A DNA stretch of 54,768 bases from Novosphingobium sp. ERN07 (GCF_012641335.1 NZ_JABAID010000024.1:1-54768); one strand, 5' to 3'; counted from the first letter of the stretch, positions 1 through 9,529 are shown. Translations and numbers: made by a program. Notes: generated by a model not told the origin, from the letters alone.

Positions 1-104
1 CCGCTTTTCCCGAGGTTACAGGCTACCACGCGAGTCTGTGGCTGAAGCCAGTATCCGACTGAAGTCGGAGGGGTTCCTCCTTGCTAGAGGACTCTAAATA
101 AAAA
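1..104. repeat. Cluster of short palindromes at the left edge
   Basis: No gene is seen in this stretch. It holds a run of short perfect inverted repeats: TGGCT-GA-AGCCA (39-50), TCCGACT-GA-AGTCGGA (54-69), GGAGG-ggtt-CCTCC (67-80) and TAGAG-GA-CTCTA (85-96). Three of the four share a central GA. None is followed by a good T-tract, so they are poor terminators. They could be the tail of a repeat element or structured 3' sequence of a gene lying to the left of the window. Confidence 0.4.
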
Positions 105-1853
105 TTACCCCTTCACCACCACCCGCGCCTCCTGCGGCACGCCGCGCACCGGCACCGCCCTGATCCAGCTTTCCAGCGCATCAATATCAGTCGGCCCCGT
201 CACCGTATCCGGCTTGCCCACGAAGCCTGAGAACCCATCGCCGCCCAGCCCCAAAAAGCCGTTCACCGTCACGCGATAGGTCGCCGCCATGTCCAGCGGC
301 TTGCCGTCCAACATGATCGAAACGATCCGGTCGCCCGAAGGCCGCGCCGGGTCATAGGTGAAGACGAAACCAGTGGACGGAGCCAGCGCCTGCTTCGGCC
401 CGGTGTCGTCCAGCCCCTCTTCCAGCACGGCCTTGATCTGTGCGCCGGTCATGCTCTCGGTCACCACATTGTTGCCGAAGGGCTGGCACAGGTAAATGTC
501 ACCGAAAGTCAGCGTGCCGTCTGCCGCAGGCACCAGTGGCGCGCGGATGCCGAAGGGGTTCATGAAGGCGATCTGTGCGCCCTTGTCGCGCGTCGCGCCC
601 AGTTGCGCGTCGGCGATCAGGTTGCCCAAGGGACCGCCACCGTTCTCGCCCGGTCCTTCAAGCTTTGGCGCCGCACGGTCCAGCTTGCCGATGGGGCGCT
701 GAGTGTATTGCTTCGATGCCTCAACGTATTTCGCCACATATTCCGCCACATCAGCGCGCGGTTGGAACATCGGGAACAGCGCGGTGTTGCCGATATCGCC
801 GCGCGTGCCCTTGTAGGGTGCGGACTGCACGATCACGTTCTCGGCCTTCTTCGAAACCACACGGCCTGCCACCGGATCGATCTTCAGCGTGATGTCGGTA
901 ACGAGTTCACCATAGACGCCCGCGCTGGTCAGCAGGAAGGGCTTGGCCGGGTTGAGCGCGCCATAATCGCAGACATAGGACCAGTGCGTGTGGCCCGAAA
1001 CCACCACATCGACGCGGGTATCCAGCCGGTCGAGGATCGGGCGGATGTCTCCGGCAAAGTTTTCGCAACCCTGCGGGTTCGGCTCGCCCTTGGTGCGCCC
1101 GCCTTCGTGGATCAGCACGACGATGGCGTCCGCGCCCTGCTCTTTCAGTTTGGGCACCGCAGCGTTGATCGTGTCCGCCTCGTCCTCGAACGTCAGGCCC
1201 TGAATACCGGTGGGATTGACCAGATTGGGCATGCCTTTCAGCGTCAGCCCGATCACGCCCACGGTGACGGCACTGCGCCCCTTGCCAAAGGTCTTGAGGC
1301 TGGTAGCCGGAAACAGCGTCGATCCATCGGCTCGCTTGGTGCTGGCAGCAAGGTATTTGAAAGTCGCCCCGGTGAACTTCTCCAGCGCGCAGGGCTGCTT
1401 GGCCGTGAACTTCTCGCAACCGCCGGTCTGCTTGCGCAACAATTCCTGCTGGCCATTGTCAAACTCGTGGTTGCCCACCGCGTTGAAATCCACCCCGATG
1501 CGGTTCATCACCCCGATGGCCGGTTCATCAAGATAAAGCGAGGACGCCAGTTGCGAGGCGGAGATCATGTCTCCGGCTGAAACCGTCATCGACCGGGGAT
1601 GCTTGGCCCGCACCGAATCGATGGCCGATGCCAGCCACGCTGCACCGCCCGCCGGGACCGGGATAACCCCGCCCTTGCCATCGGCTACGTTGACCGACTG
1701 GCGCGGTGGTTCAAGGCTGCCGTGGAAATCGTTGATGCCGATGATGCCCACTTCCACCGCCTCCACCGGTGCGTTGCTGGCCATCGGCGCGGCGCAGGCC
1801 GCCAGCAGTCCGGGCAGCAAAAGGACAAGTGCGGAACGAAGCGGCATGGGCAT
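105..1853 (-). CDS. Exported 5'-nucleotidase / metallophosphatase (UshA-like lipoprotein)
   Basis: Hydrolyses nucleotides or related phosphate esters outside the cytoplasm, probably for phosphate and nucleoside recovery. The 582-residue protein starts with a lipoprotein signal (LLPGLLAAC). The N-terminal calcineurin-like metallophosphatase domain shows the metal motifs in order: NDFHG near residue 42, GDMI, GNHEFDNG and SGHTHW. The C-terminal 5'-nucleotidase substrate domain carries NPFGIRAPL and a GDIYLCQPFGN segment. The length fits the UshA/NT5E family. It is divergent from a TetR-type regulator, which may or may not control it. The exact substrate (nucleotide, UDP-sugar or cyclic nucleotide) cannot be read from the sequence. 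Confidence 0.9.
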   Translation of the reverse strand: MPMPLRSALVLLLPGLLAACAAPMASNAPVEAVEVGIIGINDFHGSLEPPRQSVNVADGKGGVIPVPAGGAAWLASAIDSVRAKHPRSMTVSAGDMISASQLASSLYLDEPAIGVMNRIGVDFNAVGNHEFDNGQQELLRKQTGGCEKFTAKQPCALEKFTGATFKYLAASTKRADGSTLFPATSLKTFGKGRSAVTVGVIGLTLKGMPNLVNPTGIQGLTFEDEADTINAAVPKLKEQGADAIVVLIHEGGRTKGEPNPQGCENFAGDIRPILDRLDTRVDVVVSGHTHWSYVCDYGALNPAKPFLLTSAGVYGELVTDITLKIDPVAGRVVSKKAENVIVQSAPYKGTRGDIGNTALFPMFQPRADVAEYVAKYVEASKQYTQRPIGKLDRAAPKLEGPGENGGGPLGNLIADAQLGATRDKGAQIAFMNPFGIRAPLVPAADGTLTFGDIYLCQPFGNNVVTESMTGAQIKAVLEEGLDDTGPKQALAPSTGFVFTYDPARPSGDRIVSIMLDGKPLDMAATYRVTVNGFLGLGGDGFSGFVGKPDTVTGPTDIDALESWIRAVPVRGVPQEARVVVKG

Positions 1854-1980
1854 CGAGGGAATGACCTTTGTATCGAGTGCAACCGGTTTCCATCGGCGCT
1901 ACCCGATCAAGATGCCAGTTTGAAGGCACAATTGCGCACCCTTCTTCGTATGCACACAGCGCTCTACGCCCTTGGGGTCA

Positions 1981-2009
1981 TTGTCTAACCCCGCGGGCGT
2001 CCCTACAAT
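1981..2009 (+). promoter_or_regulatory. Sigma-70-like promoter of the tetR-type gene
   Basis: TTGTCT (1981-1986) and TACAAT (2004-2009) are separated by 17 nt, close to the vegetative consensus. Transcription would start near 2016, about 30 nt before the regulator's ATG. This is a motif match only. Confidence 0.5.
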
Positions 2010-2045
2010 GTGCAAATACCCAGACACAGGACGCGCGGCTACGTC

Positions 2046-2681
2046 ATGGCACTAAACGGCAACGATCAGGACGCCATGCGGGCGCGGCTCGTCGATCTGG
2101 CGCAGGCAATGGTTGAGGAACGCGGCGGGGCCGGGCTGAACCTTTCAGAACTGGCCGCCCGCGCTGGGATCAGCCAAGCCAACCTCTCCCGCTATTTCGA
2201 AACGCGCGAAACCCTGATGGAAGCGATTGCCGACCACTGGTTCCAGCCGATGGTCGAGATCATGGAAGAGGTTCTGGCGAGCGACCTGCCCCCGCGCCGC
2301 AAGATGTACGAATTCTTCGCCCGCCGCTTTGTGGTGATGCGCAAGAAGTGGGAAGCCGATCCTGTGAAGCTGCAGACCTATATCGAGGTCGGGAGCGACT
2401 ATTTCGAACAGGTGCGCAGCTACATCGATCTTGCCGACCACTATCTGGGCGAGATCATCGGCGAAGGAATGAGCGACGGCCATTTCGCCGGGCTTGAGGT
2501 TGACGAGACGATCAGCCTCGTTAACCAGATGTGCGCGCCCTATTGCGCGCTCCAGACCATGACGATGTTCATGGAGCGCCTCAACGAGGACAAACTGGCG
2601 CGGATCATAGATGCGGTGTTCGATGGCCTCTCCGCGCAGGATCGCGGCGCAAAGGCGCTGACGGGCCTGCGCGCGGCCTGA
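2046..2681 (+). CDS. TetR/AcrR family transcriptional regulator
   Basis: One-component regulator of 211 residues. The N-terminal helix-turn-helix is clear (LSELAARAGISQANLSRYF, about residues 34-52) and is followed by an all-helical ligand and dimer domain without a recognisable signature. The start is placed at MALNGNDQD because the upstream in-frame residues look non-coding and a promoter-like sequence ends at 2009. It is divergent from the 5'-nucleotidase gene, so that gene and its own promoter are the first candidate targets. The ligand is unknown. Confidence 0.85.
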   Translation: MALNGNDQDAMRARLVDLAQAMVEERGGAGLNLSELAARAGISQANLSRYFETRETLMEAIADHWFQPMVEIMEEVLASDLPPRRKMYEFFARRFVVMRKKWEADPVKLQTYIEVGSDYFEQVRSYIDLADHYLGEIIGEGMSDGHFAGLEVDETISLVNQMCAPYCALQTMTMFMERLNEDKLARIIDAVFDGLSAQDRGAKALTGLRAA

Positions 2682-2685
2682 CCGT

Positions 2686-3018
2686 TCAGAGGCGCGCGCC
2701 CAGCAGCACCTTGCGCATGTCGCCATGATGGCGAATGTGCAGGACCAGCAGCGTCGCCATCAGCACCACGCCTCCGCCGACGAATGCCAGAACGGCATGG
2801 CCTAGTGCCAGTGGCGTCCATTTCCCACGCCAGCCGCACCAGAGAGCCGAAAGCGCCAGCATCGTCGTGAAGTCCGCATTGAACTGCCCCGGCCAGCCGC
2901 CAGCCGCGATATCGCCAAAGAACACCGGCAAGAGATCGCTGCCGTGATTGGCCATGACTACCGCCGTGAATGCCACCAACGCGCACCACGCCATCACCAG
3001 ATAGATTCTGAACGCCAT
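2686..3018 (-). CDS. Small integral membrane protein, unknown function
   Basis: 110 residues with three predicted membrane segments: the N-terminal YLVMAWCALVAFTAVVM, a middle ADFTTMLALSALWCGW, and AVLAFVGGGVVLMATLLVLHI near the C-terminus. A good GGGAGG ribosome site lies 9 nt upstream of the ATG. It converges with the tetR-type gene with only 4 nt between stops. No enzymatic motif is visible and I do not recognise the family. Confidence 0.75.
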   Translation of the reverse strand: MAFRIYLVMAWCALVAFTAVVMANHGSDLLPVFFGDIAAGGWPGQFNADFTTMLALSALWCGWRGKWTPLALGHAVLAFVGGGVVLMATLLVLHIRHHGDMRKVLLGARL

Positions 3019-3059
3019 TCCAGCGCCTCCCCCGTTATGCGGGAAGCAGAACTATCGCA

Positions 3060-3506
3060 TCAGGATGCAGCGCACCAGTCGCCACGCCGCCCGGTCCAGC
3101 GTTCCGCCAAGCCTTCAGCCACAAGTGACTCTGCAAGACTACTGCCCTTGCGCGTCACCACGCGCAGCGCCCGGCCATAGCGGTCGGTCGCGCGGCCCTG
3201 CACTTCCAGCATGAACGGCCCCGCGTTCAACAACTGTACCAGCCGCCGCGTGGCCCGCGCGCCGAGTTCTGCCTCTGCCGCGCAACCGGGCTGCGACGTT
3301 TCGGGCGTGTTGATATCGGCAATGCGGATCTTGGTTCCTTCCAGCCAGAAGGTATCGCCATCGACCACGCAGGTCACGCGCGGGCCGCTACCGCATAGAT
3401 CGAAGCGTGCATGGATCGGTGTCTGGGCGCTGGCGACAGTCGCCAACGATCCATATCCCGCCCCGAATGCCGCTGACGCGATGGCTGCAAGTGATCGTTT
3501 TCTCAT
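3060..3506 (-). CDS. Exported thermonuclease-like (SNase) protein
   Basis: Staphylococcal-nuclease-fold enzyme that probably degrades extracellular or periplasmic nucleic acid. The start at MRKRSLAA gives 148 residues with a basic-hydrophobic signal sequence. The OB-fold active site is recognisable: VVDGDTFWL, KIRIADINTPET (Arg, Asp and Glu of the active site) and a later TDRYGRALRVV that supplies the second catalytic Arg. It ends ALAERWTGRRGDWCAAS. A TTG- or ATG-initiated form nine residues longer (to 3533) is possible but would spoil the signal peptide. Confidence 0.85.
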   Translation of the reverse strand: MRKRSLAAIASAAFGAGYGSLATVASAQTPIHARFDLCGSGPRVTCVVDGDTFWLEGTKIRIADINTPETSQPGCAAEAELGARATRRLVQLLNAGPFMLEVQGRATDRYGRALRVVTRKGSSLAESLVAEGLAERWTGRRGDWCAAS

Positions 3507-3615
3507 GCGCCTCGCTTGGAACAAAGCAAGCACAAGCGCGCTTCCGTATTCGCGCGATCAGGGTTCGTCCTCAGTGCTAACCACTGGGAAACTTTCGTGC
3601 GCCACTATGGCCGCC

Positions 3616-3813
3616 ATGTTCGGCCCTCGCCTCAGCACCGTATTCGCCAGTCGCTGGAAAGCGCTATGGTGGGCCGCGTCGATTCTGGTACTAACGTGGT
3701 CGGTAGTTCCGGCGGCCGATCAGAGCAGCGAAGCGTCAGACCCACCGAAGCCTTCACACGTTGACCCGTGGGCAAAGGATCAGCCACAACAGGACGGCGC
3801 TACTTCCCCGTAA
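3616..3813 (+). CDS. Small single-pass membrane protein (65 aa), hypothetical
   Basis: A short protein beginning MFGPRLSTVFASRWKALWW, with one membrane segment (WWAASILVLTWSVVP, residues about 17-31) and a polar Pro/Asp/Lys-rich tail ending DPWAKDQPQQDGATSP. An ATG three codons earlier (3607) is in frame. The hydrophobicity pattern and the Trp-rich membrane entry look protein-like rather than random. Its last 14 nt overlap the stop end of the convergent DUF486 gene. Part of the same reading frame further upstream is only a shadow of the nuclease gene. No function is assigned. Confidence 0.6.
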   Translation: MFGPRLSTVFASRWKALWWAASILVLTWSVVPAADQSSEASDPPKPSHVDPWAKDQPQQDGATSP

Positions 3814-4147
3814 AAAGGAACGCCACCGCTGCCATGATGCAGCCAAAGGCGGCGAAGTGCCGCCAGTGCAGCGGCTCTTTCAGAAACACCACCATGAATA
3901 TGCCAAAAATGATCAACGCAATCGCTTCCTGCGTGATCTTGAGCTGGCCCGCGCTCCACCCGTTCAGCGCGCCGATGCGGTTGGCAGGTACGGCAAGACA
4001 ATACTCGAACAGCGCGATGACCCAGCTTATCGCGATGACCCAGATCAAGGGTCGCGCCGCCACCTCTGCGGCGCCACCGCGGATGTGCCAGTACCAAGCG
4101 GTGGTCATGAACAGGTTGGACAGCACGAGCAAGACGATGGTGGCCAT
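3800..4147 (-). CDS. DMT-type small membrane protein (DUF486 family)
   Basis: 115-residue protein with four predicted membrane helices, starting MATIVLLVLSNLFMTTAWYW and ending FAAFGCIMAAVAFLFTGK. The central EYCLAVPANRIGA and QLKITQEAIAL stretches are characteristic of the DUF486/DMT (drug-metabolite transporter-like) family. The transported substrate, if any, is unknown. The start was chosen at the Met right before the first helix; the 19 upstream in-frame residues are polar and lack a ribosome site. The gene is divergent from the 81-residue membrane protein across an intergenic stretch holding inverted GTTAACC (4221-4227) and GGTTAAC (4257-4263). Confidence 0.85.
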   Translation of the reverse strand: MATIVLLVLSNLFMTTAWYWHIRGGAAEVAARPLIWVIAISWVIALFEYCLAVPANRIGALNGWSAGQLKITQEAIALIIFGIFMVVFLKEPLHWRHFAAFGCIMAAVAFLFTGK

Positions 4148-4267
4148 TAAGCACTTTCGAATTGGGGCGCCCCACGATCGAGCGGACTTTGCGGATAAAT
4201 ACAACCGATCTTGGTCGAACGTTAACCTCTCGGCGGCAAATCTGCGACGATTCGGGGGTTAACCAGC

Positions 4268-4513
4268 ATGAGCAATGCTTCACAGCGCCACACCAACGCC
4301 ATTCTGCTGCTGGGCATCAGCATAGTCGCATTCGGCATCTTCGTGTTTGACGGCGTCAGCGATTCGCGAAGCAAGGCGCAGGTTGGCCAAACCGGCCCAG
4401 TTGTCACCTCGACCGACACATTGCCGGTCGAAGATCCCAATGCCGAAAGCATTCCGCTCGATCACCCCGAAGGTGAGGCTCGCGCACCCGACCTGTCAGC
4501 GCCGGCCGAGTAG
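4268..4513 (+). CDS. Small membrane-anchored hypothetical protein (81 aa)
   Basis: One N-terminal membrane helix (AILLLGISIVAFGIFVFDG, residues about 11-29) is followed by an acidic, Pro/Ser/Asp-rich tail of about 50 residues that would lie in the periplasm. The family is not recognised. The stop is 2 nt from the stop of the next gene, which converges from the other strand. Confidence 0.65.
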   Translation: MSNASQRHTNAILLLGISIVAFGIFVFDGVSDSRSKAQVGQTGPVVTSTDTLPVEDPNAESIPLDHPEGEARAPDLSAPAE

Positions 4514-4515
4514 CG

Positions 4516-4833
4516 CTACTCGGCGCCGCGCTGAGTGTCATCCTCAATACCCGCTTCGCCCAGCATCCCTTCTTCGTCATCATCACTGCGTTCACCGCGG
4601 AACGCGCCCATGTCGATCACACCACTGCTGACCATCTGGCGCATGTGATCAACCACGTCAGGCGTGCTACCCGGTTCGTCACCCTGCCCAGAAACCCGCT
4701 CACCCAGATCCTGCTCGCCAAGGACGCTCGTTGCGCGTGCCAGCGCCTCGTCGGCAACGGTCTGTGCCTGCGCGCCACCATCTTCTTGTTCGGAATTGAC
4801 GATTTCGGGGGCGGCGGTGTTCCTGTCGGTCAT
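4516..4833 (-). CDS. Acidic soluble hypothetical protein (105 aa)
   Basis: Strongly acidic, Gln/Asp/Glu-rich, no membrane segment, no cysteine. The start MTDRNTAAPEIV is supported by a strong AAGGAG ribosome site 7 nt upstream. The central VVDHMRQMVSSGVIDMGAF is the only segment likely to be structured; the flanks look disordered. Similar low-complexity proteins occur in sphingomonads, but no function can be given. Confidence 0.7.
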   Translation of the reverse strand: MTDRNTAAPEIVNSEQEDGGAQAQTVADEALARATSVLGEQDLGERVSGQGDEPGSTPDVVDHMRQMVSSGVIDMGAFRGERSDDDEEGMLGEAGIEDDTQRGAE

Positions 4834-4900
4834 GGCGTATCTCCTTGTGCAAGGACACTACGCCCTGAGTTGCCGCCCGTTCCGGTTCACCGAGCCAAAT

Positions 4901-5773
4901 TCACCGAGTGGGAACCGGCACCTCGCCCGAATAATCGTAGAAGCCCCGGCCCGACTTGCGGCCCAGCCAGCCCGCTTCGACATACTTCTGCAGCAGCGGC
5001 GCAGGGCGATACTTCGGGTCACCCGTGGAGGCCAGGTAGATCTTCATGATCTCCAGCAGGGTATCCAGCCCGATGAAATCCGCCAGTTCCAGCGGCCCCA
5101 TCGGATGGTTCAGCCCCAGCTTCACACCCTTGTCGATATCGACGATTGAACCCGTCCCGCTGCCGAGCACGAATGCCGCCTCGTTGATGAACGGCACGAA
5201 GATGCGGTTGACGATGAAGCCCGGTTCATCCTGCGAAAGCACGATTTCCTTGCCGATATTTGCCACATAATCGCGCACCGATTCAATCGTGGAAACCGAC
5301 GTGGCAAGGCCGGGGATCACTTCCACCAGCTTCATCAGCGGCACCGGGTTGAAGAAGTGGATGCCGATGAACCGCTGCGGATCGGGCGAGGACACCGCCA
5401 TGCGCGTGATCGGGATCGAAGAGGTGTTCGAAGCCATGATCGCGTGGGGCGCCAGATGCTTGCCCGCGGATTCGAAGATCTTGTGCTTGATGTCCTCGCG
5501 CTCGGTCGCGGCCTCGATCACCAGATCGGCTTCGGAAAGTGCCGCGTGATCGGCAAAGGCGTGGAGGTTCGCCACAGTGGACGCCGCCAGCGCCGCATCA
5601 ACCTTGCCCTTTTCGACCAGCTTCGAAAGACCCCTGGCTATCTTGTCCTTGGCCTTTTCGGCAAGCTCCACCGAAACGTCGCCCAGCAGGACTTTCATGC
5701 CTGCCTGCGCCGAAACCTGCGCGATGCCCGCGCCCATCTGGCCCGCACCGATGACCGCCACCGTCTTGATCAT
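4901..5773 (-). CDS. hbd: 3-hydroxybutyryl-CoA dehydrogenase
   Basis: NAD(P)-dependent interconversion of 3-hydroxyacyl-CoA and 3-oxoacyl-CoA in short-chain fatty-acid, butyrate or aromatic catabolism. The 290-residue protein begins MIKTVAVIGAGQMGAGIAQ, the Rossmann GxGxxG fingerprint. It continues with ASNTSSIPIT, then IHFFNPVPLMKLVE with the catalytic His, and the C-terminal dimerisation domain with GFIVNRI and NHPMGPLELADFIG. The length matches PaaH/Hbd single-domain enzymes. The ATG at 5773 follows a GAGGGAA ribosome site. It is probably the upstream gene of the cobalamin adenosyltransferase side of this block, but 3' spacing gives no firm operon call. Confidence 0.93.
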   Translation of the reverse strand: MIKTVAVIGAGQMGAGIAQVSAQAGMKVLLGDVSVELAEKAKDKIARGLSKLVEKGKVDAALAASTVANLHAFADHAALSEADLVIEAATEREDIKHKIFESAGKHLAPHAIMASNTSSIPITRMAVSSPDPQRFIGIHFFNPVPLMKLVEVIPGLATSVSTIESVRDYVANIGKEIVLSQDEPGFIVNRIFVPFINEAAFVLGSGTGSIVDIDKGVKLGLNHPMGPLELADFIGLDTLLEIMKIYLASTGDPKYRPAPLLQKYVEAGWLGRKSGRGFYDYSGEVPVPTR

Positions 5774-5851
5774 GTGATTCCCTCGCCTTTGCACTGGTTG
5801 GCGGGGGCCTAACTGCCTCAAAGGCCCAAGTCTACCTGCGCCTTACGCGAG

Positions 5852-6412
5852 TTAGCGCGAAGCGCCAGGCACCCACAGCGGGTCATTCCCCGTATTCGTC
5901 GCGCGCGCCAGCACGAAGAGATAGTCCGACAGCCTGTTCAAATACGCCAGCGCCTGCGGGTTCACCGGCTCGCCCGCCGCGAGCGCCACTGCGCTACGCT
6001 CCGCGCGGCGCGAAGCGGCCCGCGCCACATGCACCCGTGCCGCCGCTTCCGATCCGCCCGGCAGGATGAAACTGCGTAAGGGCGGCAGGCCATCGTTCAG
6101 CGCGTCGATAGCCGTCTCCAGCCACTCCACTTGCGAACCCACCACACGCAGCACCATTTCCGAAGGCGCAAAATCATCACCCGGCGTCGCAAGGTCCGCG
6201 CCCAGATCGAACAGATCGTTCTGAATACGCTGCAAATCGCGCGCCGTTTCTGCGGCGCAGGCCACGGCGGCAAGGCCGATCAGGCTGTTCGCCTCATCCA
6301 CATCGCCAATTGCCTGCATCCGCACATCGTGCTTGGCCCGGCGCGATCCATCGACCAAACCGGTCGTGCCATCATCGCCCGTGCGGGTGTAGATCTTGTT
6401 GAGCTTTACCAT
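5852..6412 (-). CDS. pduO: Cob(I)yrinic acid a,c-diamide adenosyltransferase (PduO type)
   Basis: Transfers adenosyl from ATP to cob(I)alamin to make coenzyme B12. The 186-residue protein starts MVKLNKIYTRTGDDGTTGL, the ATP-binding N-terminal motif of the PduO/MMAB class. It contains the RRAERSAVAL and LNRLSDYLFVLAR helices that line the active site. No fused heme-binding domain is present, as usual for the housekeeping form. The start was chosen at the conserved motif; an upstream ATG (6442) lies in non-conserved sequence. It follows the HIG1-type and gluQ genes on the same strand with a 19-nt gap, so these three may be cotranscribed. Confidence 0.93.
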   Translation of the reverse strand: MVKLNKIYTRTGDDGTTGLVDGSRRAKHDVRMQAIGDVDEANSLIGLAAVACAAETARDLQRIQNDLFDLGADLATPGDDFAPSEMVLRVVGSQVEWLETAIDALNDGLPPLRSFILPGGSEAAARVHVARAASRRAERSAVALAAGEPVNPQALAYLNRLSDYLFVLARATNTGNDPLWVPGASR

Positions 6413-6431
6413 TGGACAGAAGCGCCGCGCC

Positions 6432-6662
6432 TCAGCGCGCAACCGCCAGCAATATGGCCACCGTGACCACGGCCAGCGCCTGATACTTAATGCGGTTGAA
6501 CATCATCTTGTTCTGCAAAAGCTGGTTCGCCGTTGCCCCGGAACCGGGTTCGCGGTTCAGGTCTTCCTTCGTGCTGTTCAGGAACGCGATGATCCCGCGC
6601 ACCAGCGACACGACCGTTAGCGCGACGAAGATGATGATCAGCGGGATGAGGACATATTTCAT
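6432..6662 (-). CDS. Twin-transmembrane HIG1-domain protein
   Basis: 76 residues with two membrane helices (LIPLIIIFVALTVVSLVRGII and YQALAVVTVAILLAVA). They are separated by a polar loop with QNKMMFNRIKYQALAV, the signature of bacterial HIG1-like twin-TM proteins. In mitochondria and alphaproteobacteria such proteins are associated with respiratory supercomplexes; a role here is inference. The start codon overlaps the stop of the upstream GluQ-tRNA synthetase gene by 4 nt (ATGA), indicating translational coupling. Confidence 0.8.
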   Translation of the reverse strand: MKYVLIPLIIIFVALTVVSLVRGIIAFLNSTKEDLNREPGSGATANQLLQNKMMFNRIKYQALAVVTVAILLAVAR

Positions 6663-7504
6663 GCGCTCTGATCTATGGCGTCGGACAGTGAAATACCAGT
6701 GTCAAATAGGGTAGCTCGAACCTCTGCTGCGACGGCACGCCCGTCCTCGCCCGCCCGCCTCCGGTCCGCCAGCGCCGGGGCATCGCGCCGCTTGGCCAGT
6801 TTACGCCCGTCCGCTTCGACCAGAACGGGGTGATGATGCCACACTGGCACGGGCAGCCCCAGCAAGTGCTGGATCAACCGATGGATATGCGTTGCCTGAA
6901 ACAGGTCCACCCCGCGCGTCACATGCGTCACGCCATCGGCGGCATCATCCAGCGTCGCGGCAAGGTGATAGCTGGCAGGCGCATCCTTGCGCCACAACAC
7001 CACATCGCCAAACAGTTCGGGCCGCGCGCATTGAAGCCCATGCCGCTCGTCCATCCATTCCAGCGGCCCTGCCAGCAATGCCGCCTGCTCCATGTCCAGC
7101 CGCCACGCCACATCCGGCCCCGGCACCGGGCCACGGCGCAGGCATGTGCCGGGATAGAGCGGCCCGTCCGGCCCCTGCGCCACCGCAGCCGCCGCCACCT
7201 CGGCGCGCGTGCAGCTACATGGATAGAGAATGCCCATCGCGCGCAGATCGTCGGCAGCGGTGCGATAGCTGGCCAAACGCTGCGATTGCGGCGTCACTTC
7301 ACGATAATGCAGTCCCAACCAGTCCAGATCATCCCGAAACTCATGGTGCAGTTCACTGCGCGAACGCGCGCCATCGATATCCTCGATTCGCAGCAGAAAC
7401 GCGCCGCCGTCTCGAAAAGCCCTGTCATGGGCAACGATTGCGGAATACGCATGTCCAAGGTGGAGCGGGCCATTGGGGCTGGGAGCAAAACGGGTGACGG
7501 TCAT
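6659..7504 (-). CDS. gluQ: Glutamyl-Q tRNA(Asp) synthetase
   Basis: Attaches glutamate to queuosine-34 of tRNA-Asp. The 281-residue protein is a truncated GluRS-like catalytic domain without an anticodon-binding domain. It shows TRFAPSPNGPLHLGHAYSA (HIGH-type signature), a zinc site (CSC followed by YPGTC), DDAADGVTHVTRGVDL, and KLAKRR in place of KMSKS. The length fits YadB/GluQRS. Overlap of 4 nt with the downstream HIG1-domain gene suggests an operon. Confidence 0.93.
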   Translation of the reverse strand: MTVTRFAPSPNGPLHLGHAYSAIVAHDRAFRDGGAFLLRIEDIDGARSRSELHHEFRDDLDWLGLHYREVTPQSQRLASYRTAADDLRAMGILYPCSCTRAEVAAAAVAQGPDGPLYPGTCLRRGPVPGPDVAWRLDMEQAALLAGPLEWMDERHGLQCARPELFGDVVLWRKDAPASYHLAATLDDAADGVTHVTRGVDLFQATHIHRLIQHLLGLPVPVWHHHPVLVEADGRKLAKRRDAPALADRRRAGEDGRAVAAEVRATLFDTGISLSDAIDQSA

Positions 7505-7601
7505 TGCGCCGAAGCCTAGCGCGGGTGGGCAACCGGTAGAAGCCTGTCATATTGTCACAAGCTCCATCATTGGGTCAAACACCTGCACCACAAAAACAAA
7601 A

Positions 7602-7624
7602 CGGCTGCCCCGCCGGGGCAGCCG
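7602..7624 (-). terminator. Rho-independent terminator of the 27-residue peptide gene
   Basis: A perfect 10-bp GC-rich stem (7602-7611 with 7615-7624, 3-nt loop). Read on the minus strand it is followed by TTTTGTTTTTG. It sits about 50 nt after the stop of the small gene at 7674-7757 and would give it a monocistronic transcript. On the plus strand the following CTTTTG is a weaker tail. Confidence 0.8.
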
Positions 7625-7673
7625 CTTTTGTCGTGTTACTCAGCATTCCTCGGCCCTTGGGCCGAACCGCTGC

Positions 7674-7757
7674 TCAGACGAGCGTGGCGGTGAACATCAT
7701 GCTGCTGAGGCCAGCGGCAAAGATGATCGGGAGCGCGATCGCGGTAAAGCTACGCAT
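7674..7757 (-). CDS. 27-residue hydrophobic peptide (small membrane protein)
   Basis: A very short gene. The peptide starts MRSFTAIALPIIFAAGLSS and ends MMFTATLV: one Arg at residue 2, then a single membrane-spanning or signal-like helix with no charged residue. Two features argue for expression: an excellent AGGAGG ribosome site 7 nt before the ATG (7764-7769 on the plus strand as CCTCCT), and a strong factor-independent terminator just downstream. The gene stands alone between gluQ and guaA. Function unknown; it could be a subunit-like membrane microprotein. A secretion-signal fragment of a decayed gene is less likely given the intact signals. Confidence 0.65.
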   Translation of the reverse strand: MRSFTAIALPIIFAAGLSSMMFTATLV

Positions 7758-7871
7758 GGTGTACCTCCTGTTGTGGTTCACCTTTGCAGGTATCCTCCCA
7801 GTTCGTGTTCATCCGGCAGGGTGGGCTGGAAGCATCGGAACTGCCGCCCAAATACGCCGAATGACGTATGC

Positions 7872-7902
7872 TGCAACTGCGAACGGCGCACTCGCAGTTG
7901 CA
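7872..7902. promoter_or_regulatory. Perfect 11-bp inverted repeat upstream of guaA
   Basis: TGCAACTGCGA (7872-7882) and its exact reverse complement (7892-7902) are separated by 9 nt. The repeat lies 68 nt upstream of the guaA ATG. There is no T-tract, so it is not a terminator. It may be a protein-binding site or a structured mRNA leader. Confidence 0.5.
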
Positions 7903-7969
7903 TGGAATGCAATCGTCCTGCTTCGGGCACCGTCTGGACAGAAAAGGCCCATGCCACTATCGGCCTCGC

Positions 7970-9525
<1,556 letters not shown>

Positions 9526-9529
<4 letters not shown>

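Noticed and set aside
603..1580. 325-codon frame opposite the 5'-nucleotidase
   Set aside because: Antisense shadow without signals; nucleotidase motifs are unambiguous on the minus strand.
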